From Sporodiniella umbellata (taxonomy: Eukaryota; Mucoromycota; Mucoromycetes; Mucorales; Rhizopodaceae): 64,000 nucleotides of DNA. Each line of letters begins with the position of its first letter. Within the stretch, counting starts at the first letter, position 1. The stretch lies in the NCBI GenBank assembly GCA_025677835.1, contig JAIXMR010000011.1, positions 263,501 through 327,500 on the forward strand. The letters run 5' to 3'. Positions 10,463 to 22,179 of the stretch are shown here, piece after piece. The notes beneath the pieces were generated by a model. That model saw nothing but the letters and a program-made list of their open reading frames with translations. It made no database searches and was not told the DNA's origin. The position numbers and the translations under genes are program-made.

Positions 10463-12441
10463 ATGAAGTTTTTAGCTATTTCTGCCTTAGCGTCCTTGGT
10501 TCTCAATGGCGCTTTAGGTGCTGATGTTCAATATTCTGTCATTGCCTTCCCTGAAGGGAATCAAAACGTGGGCGTTTCTGTAGGAGGACAAGTCGTTCAA
10601 CTCCAAAAAAGTTCAGCTCATCCCAATATCTTTTCAGGTGCTGCGCCCTTTGGTTCCTCCTATCAGTATGCTATCATGGACGGCCAAACTAACCATCCTG
10701 AATCGACTACTCGTAAACTAGCCGAAGGTGTGACCTCCACTGGCAACGAATTCTTTAACCGTAGTCAAACTGTATACGATGTACCTGCTCTTCCTCAGGC
10801 TTTCAACCCTGTCTATCCTAGTAATGTCTTTTTATTGTTCAATACTCATTTTTATACTTACCTCACCTTTTTTTTTAAAAAAAAAGCACTCTACACTAAT
10901 TTGAATAATGCCAATGAAGTAGCCACAATCATTATGAGTGTCAATGCCAGCCAGTTGGATGCTTTCCACAAGAACCCTTTGGAAAAACTTAAGGAAGCTG
11001 AGGTTACTCAATTGGCTTATATTAACAGTAAAGAAGTTCATCAGTTCCAAGGAGCCGGTATTAAGACCAGTGGTCAATCTACCAAAGATTTCTCTAAACA
11101 ATCTTGGGCTATTGATCTCAATAAATACAACAAAGGAGCTGCCAACAAAAGTCTTTTATTCGGTAGAACGACACTCAAACTTCGCGCTGAAGAAACCGAT
11201 GCTACTTTTGCGTAAGTTCCACAAAAAAATATATAGAAATAAGTCTGTAACACCTTAAAAGTCGCGAAAAATTAGTATTTGATATGTTGGAAGCTTCGGG
11301 TGCTGCTACCCTAAGCGGTTCATGGGTCCGTGTGTTTATTAATAACGAAGCCTTTGGTCTGTTCTTGATGATTGACGATGCCTCCACCCATTTTATTGAT
11401 AACGTACTTCATGGCGGTGACTGGAAATACCCCTATACTGGCGCGACTTTCAAGGGTAATGCGTTGGCCGATAACAAAGAAGGCAACCTGGCTTACGAAG
11501 GACCCGATCTTGCCAATTACAACAAAGACCTCTACAAGCTTGCTGATAACGGAGAAGACAAATCCATCAACAAGACCAACTCACAGCATCTCATTATGGA
11601 ATTCACCCAGCGCCTGAGCCAGATTGACCCTATTGACGCCCAAAACGCCCAAAACCCGGGCAGTATTGCCAACTTGATCGACAGTCCTGAACACACCCTG
11701 CGTCATATGGCCATTAACTTTATGATCGGCTCTTGGGATGGCTTCTGGTATCAAGCCAGTAACTACTACCTCAATCAAGACTTGAACTCCAAGAAATGGA
11801 CCTTGATTACCTATGACTTTGACGAAACTTACGGCAATGGTATTGAAGATCCCAAGTTGAATACGGTGGCTTACCAAAACTACTCTCGTCCTGGCTCCAA
11901 GCGTCCTTTGGTCGATGTATTCTTGAAGAACACATACTATATTGGTCAGTTTGAAACTATCCTCAAGACTATTGTCAAGCGCTTCTTTAAACCCAGTGTG
12001 ATGGATGCTCGTCTCAAGGCCTGGTCCGAGATGTTGCATGAAGATATTGCCTGGTCTCGCGCTATCCCCGGTAAATCCCAAGGCGAAAAGACCAAATTCG
12101 GCCTCAAGGATTTCCAAGACGGTCTTCTGGGTAACAATTCCGAGACAATTTCCATCAGCCAATGGATCTCGCGTCGTTCAGCTGCCTTGACACAGCAACT
12201 CAACTTTCAAGATAATGACGATCTTCCTGCCCTGCCAGCTTATAACGATGGTACTGTTCTTGATGCTAACGGTAACGTTGTCAAAGCTAATGGTGTCAGC
12301 CCCAACAACAATACCAATACCAACACAAACACAAACACAAGTTCTCAACCTACCACTAACAATAATGCTCAAAGTGCTGGTCATCGTCTTACTATGGGTA
12401 CCCTTGGTTTCTTAGTCTCCTTGGCTTTGGTGCTTTTTTAA
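10463..12441 (+). CDS. CotH-family spore coat / invasin-type surface protein
   Basis: Exons 10463-10820, 10887-11211 and 11262-12441 join in phase to 620 residues. An N-terminal signal peptide (MKFLAISALASLVLNGALG) leads into a CotH domain; the kinase-like core includes the metal-binding type motif TYDFDETYGNG and the family's Trp-rich stretch GSWDGFWYQASNYYL. The C-terminus is an Asn/Thr/Ser-rich linker followed by a hydrophobic tail (GTLGFLVSLALVLF), the layout of a GPI-anchored wall or membrane protein. CotH proteins are named for the Bacillus spore-coat protein kinase and are expanded in Mucorales, where some bind host receptors. The segment matching the receptor-binding motif region of Rhizopus CotH3 is divergent here (MDGQTNHPESTT), so an adhesive role should not be assumed. 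A polyadenylation-like TTAATAAAAG lies at about 12503. Confidence 0.92.
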
Positions 12442-14270
12442 ACAGCTCTCCCCTTCCCTTTATCTCACTCACTTTATCAATAATAATCCTATTTTTTTTT
12501 TCTTAATAAAAGAATCATCACTTGTTTGACACTTGTACAATAGAGTACCTTTCCTTAACCCTGGTTTTTTCTTGAATTTTTAATATCCTTTGTCCTACCC
12601 ACTGACATCTATTCTATTGAAAAACCCTGATGAGGCTGTTCACGCGTTGTTAATGAGCAATTAAAGGTACGCTTCTTTGACCCCCAAAAGTTTCTTTGGA
12701 TAAAAATAGAACAAAAAATGCCCTGAATAGTATGTATGTCAGAAGCCAATACGACACCGCAAGTTTCAAAACCTATGCGCGTACAAGAATATCTGTTTGG
12801 GCCACTATATATATATATACATTCACAGATTGGTATTTTCGACTTTTAGAATGATCCCCTTGTTCATTGTATGATGTAAAAATGTGTCGCTCTAACTTTT
12901 TTACTCTAAAAATAAACTGAATTTTATCCAGATTGGTTCTTTGAATATAGACATGAACGTATACATAACAGCTCGATTCACTCTAAGAACAATAACATAA
13001 ACGAAAAAGAAAAAACACACGTGTTTGTCGCTCTATGCCCAAAAAAACGAACCGTGGCTTCTGTTGAAACACACATTTGTATTACAGTGCTTTTTAAGGT
13101 AAAGAGTTGCTTGTATTACTTTTTCCTTTGCAAAAGTCTAATTTCTCTTGTTTCCTTCTTTTCTATTCTTGGCATCCGTGTTCATCCAACTGTTTTTTTT
13201 TTTCAGTTGCGAAATGGTAGAGAAGCGTTGGATGCGTGTTTTTATTTGGTATTTAAAGTGCCGTCTTTGTTACTTTTGATCCGTCTAACTTTGGTAACGT
13301 CGTTAATTATACTCTAGTTTTAGAAGGCTGTGTCAATTGAATTGAAATTTAAGTTAGAATTATAGGGCTAAGCATGGACTAATTTATATTGGTAGGCACA
13401 ACGCTATATCATTGTACCTTTCTTAATTAAATGTTTACGCCCTGTCTTTTATCAGTTTTTAGAGCAGTCTGTACTCTTGCAATCAATATTTTTTACACAA
13501 TGATAGTTCATTGGCGGCCTTTGGGTTGAATAAATAAGCCACCTTTCTTTCTCATCCAACAATTAAGCGGAAACCTGTGTATGACTATCTTTCTTGATCG
13601 GATCAGACTTTTGGTTTTAAATCAGGAAAAAAAAGCTGGGGAGCTGTAATGCAGATAAAATAAAATCAAAACGACCCTTAAAGTCTTTTTGACCTAGAAT
13701 CGCCGGCAAATCGTTTTAAAAGCATCTTATTGGCTTGAGTTTCCAGAAAATATAAAATATGTGATTCACTGCCAGTCCTAATACCTTTATTTTAACTCGA
13801 AAAGAAATATAAATTTTAAACCCAGTTTCTAGAGACAAAAAAAAAAGAGAAGTGAAGGTTTACCTCTAGAAAAAGAAAAGTTGTTTTGAAAGGTGCGCAG
13901 AACGAACAATGTTTTCATAATAGTGACATCAACAAAAAAGTTACATTTAAGAATTAGATCCTGTAACGCACATGTACTATAGAGATCTTTCGTAGATCAA
14001 AGACTATATAGAACCAGCAAAAAAAAAAAAAAAAAGAAACCGAGAATGTTTTTTAAAAGGGAAATACACATAAACCATGACTTGCTTTAAAATGAACCGT
14101 GAAAGTAAAGTTAAAGCCGTGCTCGTTTTATACAGTGATCAATGATGAATTTGGTAGAAAAGAACACTTTAATGGGTTTCTTTTTTATTATTATTATTTT
14201 TCCTTTGCTTTTTTTTTTTTTCCCTTTTTTATTTCTTTTTCTATTCGCTGTTTCTACCTTAATAAAAGTA
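12442..14270. other. AT-rich intergenic region
   Basis: The 3' flank of the CotH gene and the 5' flank of the small zinc-finger gene. Short open stretches on both strands (for example 13021-13317) are Phe/Leu-rich translations of T tracts. No RNA gene, repeat or mobile element was recognised. Confidence 0.4.
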
Positions 14271-14716
14271 ATGGACAAACAAAAACTTCCTTCTATACAA
14301 TTTCTATTAAACGGTAACAGTAAATGTCAATTTAGGATGAATATATTCTATATAAATATAAAAAAAGGCGGGGCTGTCAATAGATTAACCGGGTTGACAA
14401 GATAGAAGTCTCACCACCTAACCATGTATATGAAACAAAGATTCATCAGAGAGCAAAGTCAATAAGTGAGCTAGAGACTAATATTCCTTGGACAAACCAG
14501 TTAGAACCCTCAAGAACGATTACAGTCTATCATGGAAGATATATATGCCAATATTGCCCAAAGACATTCTCAAGGCCCTCTTCGCTTCAGGTACATACCT
14601 ATTCTCATACAGGTGAAAAGCCGTTTGAATGCACTATATGCGGCAAGCTTTTTAGTGTTCAAAGCAACATGAAAAGGCATTTGAAAACCCACAGATCGTT
14701 GGATAGTCTAGCCTAA
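14271..14716 (+). CDS. small two-finger C2H2 zinc finger protein
   Basis: Two exons, 14271-14313 and 14406-14716, join across a 92-nt GT..AG intron to give 117 residues. The N-terminus is a short motif ([14 protein letters not shown]). After a linker come two classical C2H2 fingers: Cys62, Cys65, His78, His82 and Cys90, Cys93, His106, His110, joined by the standard HTGEKPF linker. The arrangement, short N-terminal leader then two C-terminal fingers, is common in fungal regulators of development and stress and implies DNA binding in the nucleus; the targets cannot be read. The stop codon is inside TAATAAA, so the polyadenylation signal overlaps the end of the frame. The frame lacks an internal Met early in exon 2 and is easily missed. 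Confidence 0.85.
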
Positions 14717-14850
14717 TAAAACACGTCATACTACCTGTTCCTCACTCTTTCTTTTCCCGTGAATGGATTTAAAGAGCCCCTTTTGGTTTATTTGAGTTAC
14801 CACAGACCTTTTCTTTTTTATTTTTGTGAAAAGTATTCGCTTTTTAAACA

Positions 14851-14980
14851 GATCAAGCGTGAGGAAGCAAGGTCCATATCACAATTTTTTTTTATCGGGG
14901 TTATAGGTGGATGTATAAAAACATAATCTGACTGGATCTCCAACCTTTCCTATATTAGTTTCTTGCACTATTGATGATGC
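14851..14980 (-). pseudogene. decayed copy A of an unknown coding element
   Basis: Read on the minus strand from 14980, this segment encodes a peptide with ETNIG...DPVRLCFYTSTYNP that matches copy B at 16820-16948 codon by codon, with mostly synonymous or conservative changes and one 3-base gap. It is cut by a TGA at 14881-14879 where copy B has TGT (Cys). Similarity continues past the stop to about 14851. Upstream (in sense) is a 20-base poly-T tract. The in-frame pattern of change shows that the ancestor was coding. Family unknown. Confidence 0.55.
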
Positions 14981-16368
14981 AAAAAAAAAAAAAAAAAAAA
15001 GAATGATCTTATCCCTTCTGATTACTTTTTTTTTGTATGCTTTGATATACTTCTCGGGTCTATTAAAGAGTATTGTAATGTTACTGACCTTGTTAATTGT
15101 AAAACACCTCCCCTCTTTTTTTTTTTTTTTTTTTTTGAATCAAAGACAAAAAAAGAGCATTCCAGAAGTTTTTGATATGGTTAGAAAATAGCACACGTAC
15201 CCAATACATTGCTCAAAGTCATACTAAACTTTAAATACCAAGTTTTCTTGAATTATATATATCAGGCTGATCAAGTGTACCTTACACTTTTTTTTTTATA
15301 TAAAATAAAAACATTGAACGAGTATGGTACTCATACCAGCTCATAATGGGTCCTTATCTCTACTCTCATATCTGTAGACATTCAAACATTTTTTTTTTTT
15401 TAGATATTCAAGCCGTAGCGAACATTCAGAGTAAGTTTGTCGATAATTACACTTTTAGGGATCGTTTTAAATGCTTCTTTTCTCATTCACAAGCTAATAG
15501 AAAAAAACTGAGTATTTAGTACATCCCTATGAGTCCTTTTTGTCGTTTTTTTTTAATTGGTTTCTACACATGATCCGCAGGAGAACCGCCTGTCGTAATG
15601 TATGTTTTATTTTACTTTTGTTTTTTTTCTTAGTCTTATTTTTTCCAACCAAATTCAAAAAGAAATGATATAGTGGCAAATATGTGTGTATATTCATATC
15701 CTCGTTCTTTAATAAACGATTTAGGGTTTTACTTGGTAGAGGGATAGCTGTACAAATATACTATCGAAATTTATAATTAGTTTCTTTATCATTTTGCTTA
15801 GAGAGTCTAAAAGGTGTTTGTCCTTATCCTAACTTGGTTTCTTTTTTTATTACAAACCTTTCTACTAGTAATATATACTTGAGAAACTACACATGGAGTT
15901 GAAGATATGAGATTTATTTCAATTGATATAGGGATTTTTCAAGAGGAACTTTTTTATGAGCAACCTTAGCTTTTTTTCTCTTTAAGGTAAGGACAGAGTT
16001 CTTTTTTTTTTTTTTTTACATCACTCCAATAATATTTATCAGTTCTCTTTCGCTGTTACTCTATCGCATTGACGATACTGTTTCTAGGTTTTTTTTTAGA
16101 ATGCAGTGCTATACATGTATAGATTTCTTAGTTTTGATTTATTCAATATAGCAATGGCATTTTCTCTGATATAGAGAGCTGCTTATTCTACTGCCTATGA
16201 GGTCTTTTGCGGAGTTTAGAGTAGAATTGGTCTTTCACGGTTCTAGGCAGTGCGTACACTCATCCCAGCAATTACAGTGTTTCCAAAATCAATATGGCAT
16301 TTTGTAATACAAACTATACAAAAATATAAGACATCGATTTTGAAAAGCTGTGACATTTAATCTAAGTC

Positions 16369-16402
<34 letters not shown>
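16369..16402. repeat. long T homopolymer (33 bases)
   Basis: One of five runs in the window of 31-33 identical T or A bases (the others are at 1656-1686, 6473-6504, 16969-17000 and 20625-20655). Three are inside introns. Read length here is error-prone in any assembly. Confidence 0.8.
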
Positions 16403-16404
<2 letters not shown>

Positions 16405-16742
16405 CATCAAAATATCTCCATGTTGTTTGAGTACATGTTCTCTGTGAGGAGAAAACCAGCTCAAAATAAAAAGAGCCCATCGTTTCATGACATTTCATGT
16501 GTAGACTATGCTCTGGTTTTTAGCGCTAAATCTATGAATAAGCAACGTAAAACTACTTTTGCCTTGACGCATTCTTTCGACTGTATGCGTTGGTAGCCAC
16601 GTGACTATATTACATCATCTTCAGGGTAAGTGTTCTCTACAGATGGAGTGTTTACTCTCAAGCTTCTCCTTGTATTCCATTTTTGAGAGATAAATATAAA
16701 CACTATGCACAGCATTCCATCTTGAAGATGCCTGGGTCCGAG

Positions 16743-16965
16743 TTATGCTTTTGTTTTCTTTCTTCTGCTGACACAGATAGATATAAACCATGTTTGATAG
16801 CCGATGAATTCGTTACTAAGATAAAGCGTGGGGAGGCTGGGTCCATGACATGTTTTCTTAGCGGGGTCATAAGTAGATGCATAAAAACATAATCTAATTG
16901 GATTTTCAAAACCCCCTAAATTCGTTTCTAGCACCGTTAATGATATAGAGTTTCGCTCCTTTTTA

Positions 16966-16966
<1 letters not shown>
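16743..16966 (-). CDS. copy B of an unknown coding element, open frame without clear start
   Basis: Minus-strand frame open from the poly-A tract at about 16969 to the stop at 16745-16743. The part at 16820-16948 is homologous to copy A (14851-14980), with ETNLG...NPIRLCFYASTYDP. The downstream part ends in a basic tail (VSRRKKTKA). No ATG opens the frame, so it may be the last exon of a gene, or a relic. It lies divergently in front of the Nma111 gene, with its sense start only about 90 bp from that gene's ATG, so the two overlap in the promoter region. I do not recognise the family. Confidence 0.4.
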
Positions 16967-17001
<35 letters not shown>

Positions 17002-17058
17002 AATTATTCATCTTTTTCTATTGATTCTTTATTTACTTTTTTTTTTTTTGAATTCACT

Positions 17059-20000
17059 ATGGAAACACCCAACCTAGATATTATATCTTTTACAGCCAAA
17101 GTGAATTCGCCTGCAGTCGAGGAATCGGCATTAAACCATCGAGGCAAGCCTAGTTTGAATGACTCTTATCCTGCTTTCCGTGGGCGATCCAAATCATCTG
17201 CGTGGGCGATGGATTCTCCTCAAGCAGATTATTTCCCTACCTCCAGTGTACCTTATAAGGCAAGATCATGGGAGCCTACTTTGGAAAGAGCCATCAAAGC
17301 CATCGTTTCTATCAAGGCAAGTCATGTCCGTAGCTTTGATACCGAAACGTCAGGAGATTACACTGCCACTGGGTTTATCGTTGACGCTGCTCGTGGTATT
17401 ATCCTGACAAACCGGCATGTTGTCTCTCCTGCACCTATCGTTGCTCAGGCCGTTTTGACAAACTATGAAGAAGTAGACCTAGTGCCTGTGTATCGTGACC
17501 CAATTCACGACTTTGGCTTTATGAAGGTATACTCTCTCTGTCTCTCTTTACATAGTCGCTCATTGTTTTCGTTTAGTTTGATCCCCAGAAAATCCATTTT
17601 ATGGACTTGCAAGATATCCCATTGAGTCCAGATAGAGCCAAAGTAGGCTTAGACATTCGTGTGGTTGGGTAAATACTTGAAAAATTCATGCCAAAAAAGA
17701 AAAAATTTATACATGATTTTAATGACCGAAATATAGTAACGATGCTGGGGAAAAGTTGAGTATTTTGGCAGGCACTTTAGCCAGGCTGGATCGAAAGTCA
17801 CCTGATTACGGTGTGGGTGAATACAATGATTTCAATACGTTCTATCTCCAGGCGGCTTCAGGCACAAGTGGCGGTAGTTCAGGAAGCCCAGTGTTGGATA
17901 TTGATGGCCATGCGGTCGCCTTGAACGCCGGAGGAGCCAGTAAGGCTTCATCTTCCTACTATCTACCTTTGAACCGAGTCTTACGAGCGTTAGAATATAT
18001 CCGAGAGAATAAGGAGGTGCCTCGGGGTACACTCCAGACAGAATTTGAGTATCTGCCCTACAACGAGGTCCGTCGTTTGGGTCTGAAAGCCAAGACAGAG
18101 GAGAAAATCCGTAGCAAGTTTCCAGAAGAGACAGGGATGTTGATTGTCCGTACCGTACTTCCTCAAGGCCCTGCCGATACTTTGCTTGTGCCTGGTGATA
18201 TTCTTATTGGTTGCAATGGCAAGATGGTACCTCATTTCATTGCGCTTTTCTCAGTGTTAGACGATGCGGTGGGCCAAGAGGTGACGTTGACTATCAGCCG
18301 TGGCCGTAAGGTGCAAGACGTCACACTGACCGTACAAAATCTACATACGATCACCCCCAGTCGCTTTGTGGAAGTCGGTGGAGGCGTGGTTCACGAACTC
18401 TCCTACCAACTCGCCAAGTCTTACTCTCAGCCTGTCGGGGGCGTCTATGTGGCCACGTCAGGCCATATGCTTGCCAGTGCCAGCGCCTGGCGCAAGAGTA
18501 TCATCGTTAGCGTCAACAACAAGCCTACACCTCATCTCGACGATTTTGTCAACGTCATTCAAGCGCTACCGGACGGTGCACGTGTTCCCATTAGGTAAGC
18601 AGCCTTCTCGGAGAGAGCTTTATTGACACTAGAATAGATTCTATGCGCTCAGTAAAGCCTACAAAGATAAGGTGATGATCATGCAGGTCGATAGACACTG
18701 GCACAAGTTTAGGATGTTTGAAAGAAACGGTAGAAAGAGACCAAGCTGTCTACAGAAAGCTAACCTATCCTAGATCAAACGGGCTATTGGGACTTTACTG
18801 ATATGCCGGAAGCACCTGTGGCGGTTCCCTATTCGCCCTCGACAGCAAACTTTCCCTCTTTGGATCCTTCACTGGCATTGGCGGAAAAGCTGATGCCTTC
18901 TTTTGTAGCGATTGATTTTTATCTACCGTATCTGGTGGATGGGATGAAATCCACCCAGTTTTACGGGACGGGGTTTGTGCTGTCAACTCAGCCACCCTTG
19001 ATTCTCTGTGACCGAGACACGATTCCGATTGGGCTTGGAGATATCTACATCACCTTTGCCAATTCGATTGTGATCCCGGGCAAGCTGTTATTCCTACATC
19101 CTTTTTACAACTATGTGTTGCTGACATACGATGCTGAGCTGATTGGGCAGACGACGATCCAGCCGATCGAGTTTAGTTCGGTAGAACTGCACCAGGGCGA
19201 CGAGACGCAGTTTATTGGGATTGGCAACGACCATGCAGTGATCCTCAAGAAGGCCACAGTGTCTTCTGTCTCAAACATTGGCACGCGTGAATGCTCTCCT
19301 CCCCGATGGCGCGCGATGAACGTCGAGGGTATCAAGATCGATGACGCGTCCGATTCGCAAGGAGGCGTTTTGGCTGACAAGGAAGGTAAGGTACACGCGT
19401 TCTGGATCAGCTACTCTTCTCAGAATGATCGAGGCAAGGATATCTCGTTTATGTCCGGTCTCTCTGTGGCATTAGTGAAGCCCGCGCTCGAACAGTACCT
19501 CGCAGGTCGTCCGATGCTCTTCCAAGGCCTGAACGTCGAGCTCTGGACCATGCGAATTGCCGCTGCACGCTCTTTGGGCTTGAGCGATCACTGGGTCAGC
19601 CAGATTGAAAAAAGCGGATCCACCCGTCACACCCTGCTCTATGTGCTCAACGTGCTCGACGAATCCCAAGCGCAGGTCCTATGCGTAGGCGACATCATTC
19701 TCTCCATTCAGGGCCAGATGGTCACCCGCATGCCTCAGTTCCCTAACAACACCCGTCATGTCCCTATGGTGGTCTTGAGAAACGGTCACGAATTGAGTGT
19801 CAACGTTGCTCTTTCCCAACAGAGTGGCTTCGAAACCACCCGCGTGATTGGCTGGCAGGGCGCACTGATCCAACTGCCCTACAAACCGGTACTAGAGCAG
19901 GTACGAAACCCTCCCACAGGCGTCTATGTCTCCTGCACACTCTACGGCTCCCCGGCCTCCAACGTGCTTCGTCCCGGCGTCTGGATTGTCGAGGTTCAGG

Positions 20001-20236
20001 GAAAGCCTGTGCGTAACCTGGATGAGTTCCTTCACGTCGTACGCGCCTACGAACACGCCCATCCAGCCTGCGAAGACGATGAAGAGAACGGTGAGGGCTA
20101 TGTACGTATCAAGACCATCAGTCGAAACGAAACCGTCCGGGTCGCTGCTCTCAAATTAGATGTTCATTATTGGGATGCTTGGCAGCTCGTCCGTAACGAA
20201 AAGGCGATCTGTGGCTGGTCTCATCAACAGACTTGA
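17059..20236 (+). CDS. nma111: Nma111/Ynm3-type HtrA serine protease with PDZ repeats
   Basis: Exons 17059-17526, 17577-17668, 17737-18594, 18638-18729 and 18774-20236 join in phase to 990 residues, matching the roughly 1000 residues of yeast Nma111. The first protease domain has the full triad: His120 (LTNRHVVSP), Asp151 (DPIHDFGF) and Ser235 (GGSSGSPVLD). It is followed by PDZ-like domains, then a second, degenerate protease-like half and further PDZ-like parts (MVTRMPQF, GKPVRNLDEF). The family is a nuclear HtrA-like protease linked to apoptosis-like death and stress in yeast. The 3' half (about 18000-20230) is visibly richer in GC and C/G-ending codons than neighbouring genes. The start is the only ATG before the domain that follows the 32-base poly-T upstream. 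Convergent with the Ist3 gene (72 bp between stops). Confidence 0.95.
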
Positions 20237-20308
20237 AAACAAAATAAAAACTCATCTGTACATACTGTAATAAAACTATTTCAAAAGTAATCTTGTATTG
20301 TTTTCAAC

Positions 20309-20623
20309 CTATGAATGGCGACGTTTGTGGCTCTTTGACTTTTTTTCCTTCTTTCTGAAATAAGCCGCCATAGGATCTTCATCGTCTTCTAGGCCTGCCC
20401 TTTCTTTCTTTTTCTTTTCCTTTTTCTTCTTTTCCTCATTCACTAAAGAAAGTCAGATCTCTCAACCGCTTTAAAACACAGTCTCTACCTTCAATGTATT
20501 CCGGTGCCACATTCATCAACGGTCCCTCTTCTTCTGAATCCTCTTCATCCTCATTTCGCTTACGTTTCTTGGGTCCAAAGGAATGATCGACTCGCACTGT
20601 TCTGCCTACAACCTATTCATTTT

Positions 20624-20656
<33 letters not shown>

Positions 20657-21095
20657 AATTAGCTGTTGTTTCAAAGAGATTCTGATTACCGTAGCTCCAT
20701 TCAGGTTGTCTACAGCCAACACTGTGCTTCTTTGATCTTCATACTGTAAGAAGGCAAATCCCTTTGATTTACCTGTCTTGTGGTCTCGAACCAACACAAT
20801 ATGCATAACCTCTCCATATCTACTCTTTACAGGTTACTGTCCAGTTCGTTTTCTTCACTAGCCTTACTGAGAAAAAATACAGACAATATCCCCTTCAGTC
20901 AAATCGTAGCTGAGCCCACCTGCATATATCCATGCACTGTTTTTGTATTGAGCATGCCAAGAGGATTCATCGGACCAGCCTCGACTAGTTTCTACTTCAT
21001 TGATGCGCTGAATCTCTTTCACAACGCTTTTCTAAAAGGTTAACACACAAAAAAAAAAAAAGATGGCCTTTGATGTTTTTGTTTACTCACTTCAT
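20309..21095 (-). CDS. ist3: U2 snRNP / RES complex RNA-binding protein Ist3 (RBMX2)
   Basis: Minus-strand gene. The N-terminus MNVVKEIQRINEVE is typical of Ist3/RBMX2. It needs a first coding exon of only 5 nt (21095-21091, ATGAA) spliced over about 64 nt to an acceptor before 21026. An RRM follows with RNP2 (AWIYAGGL) and RNP1 (KSKGFAFLQY), interrupted by two introns, one with a 31-base homopolymer (20625-20655). The C-terminal tail is acidic, then very Lys-rich, ending KSHKRRHS. Ist3 works with Bud13 and Pml1 in the RES complex of the spliceosome, in pre-mRNA splicing and nuclear retention. About five exons; joins around the RRM are in phase. Confidence 0.88.
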
Positions 21096-21402
21096 CTCTT
21101 CCAAGAAAAAAAAAAAAGAGAGAGGAAGGCAATCGCCTGTAGTCAAAAATAAGGGTTTGCAAAAAAAAAAAATTGTCACAATTTTTAATCATTTTTGGCA
21201 GCTTTGTCTCAAGCCTATCAATAGACAGATGTTGAAAACCTTTTTGCTGGCAAAGTAAATTGTAAAACGAATATCTACTTGTTTCTGTTTTTAATGAAAT
21301 GCTAGATCCGCTTGACTTTATACGGATTGTGACTACAAATTTGGTCAAATTAAAACGCGAATAAAAAAAAAAAAAAAAAAAGGGAAAAAAAAGTGCTTTC
21401 GT

Positions 21403-22179
21403 TTATTTTGATCCAATGGCTTTTTTGTTATAGCTTTCAATTTCTTTGTTGTATTTTGCTCTGGCTTCTTCTGCTTGCTTCTTGAAGGGCTAAAGGTGTG
21501 TGAGTATTTATGTAGGATTAGAATGGTATTTTCTTACTTCTTTTTCGCTATCCGAAAGAGCTTTGTATTGAAGACTGATTTGCTTGGCTCGATCTGCAAC
21601 ACGAACGCTCTTGTCATCAAATTTATCTGCAACGCTAGTATAGTAGTATACGAAAGCGTTCAAAGGTCTCTTGGGCTTCTTAGGGTCCTTCAACAAAGGA
21701 AGCTTGTATTTCTTTCTCAAAAAGTTTTCCTCTTGGATTTGCTGAGGGGTTGCTTTGTTCAAGGCTTCTGCATAAGCAGTTTCATGAAGTTCTTTTTCTT
21801 TTTGGAATTGAACTTTGAATTTCTATCCACAGAAAAAAAAAAAAAAAGAGTCGTTGATATGCCAAATTTCTCTCCATTTTACCTCCTTTTCTTTCTCATC
21901 CAAGTTTCTCCAACGCTCAGCCAAAATGCCAGCTGCTTCACCCAAACCTCCTTCCTTACCCTTCATAACTCCAGCGTTTTCTCTAATGAACAATAGCCAA
22001 GCACTACGAGGTCTGGGAGGTATGTCTTGTAAAACTACGCCAACTATTTAAATACTTGCTCTGGACTGTAATTGTTTAGATTACTTACTGCTAGGGAATT
22101 TCTTAGGATTGAAGTTCTTATGGCTTTTAATACCACGCGTTTGGATAGCCAAGGAACCAAATAGCTTGTTGAGTGACAT
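21403..22179 (-). CDS. mitochondrial HMG-box protein (TFAM/Abf2-like)
   Basis: Minus-strand gene with about four exons. The start MSLNKLFGSLAIQTRGIKSH is basic and hydroxylated, like a mitochondrial import signal. Two HMG boxes follow: the first around PPRPRSAWLLFIREN...LAERWRNLDEKEKEKF, the second around DPKKPKRPLNAFVYYYTS with the downstream helix ending in SDSEKE and PFKKQAEEARAKY. Two tandem boxes after a presequence is the layout of Abf2 and TFAM, which package mitochondrial DNA. Assignment to mitochondria is an inference from the leader; a nuclear HMGB-like role is less likely. A/T homopolymers flank the gene on both sides. Confidence 0.85.

Larger units (their letters stand above)
14717..17058. 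other. gene-poor region with two coding relics and Nma111 promoter
   Basis: Apart from the duplicated relic described separately (14851-14980 and 16820-16948), this region holds only homopolymer runs (poly-T at 16370-16402 and 16969-17000) and AT-rich DNA. A palindromic CACGTG lies at 16599-16604, some 455 bp upstream of the Nma111 start codon, a candidate bHLH or bZIP site. No RNA gene was seen. Confidence 0.4.

Noticed and set aside
14142..14405. Open stretch overlapping the small zinc-finger gene
   Set aside because: Hydrophobic translation of T-rich leader and intron; the two-finger gene explains the region.
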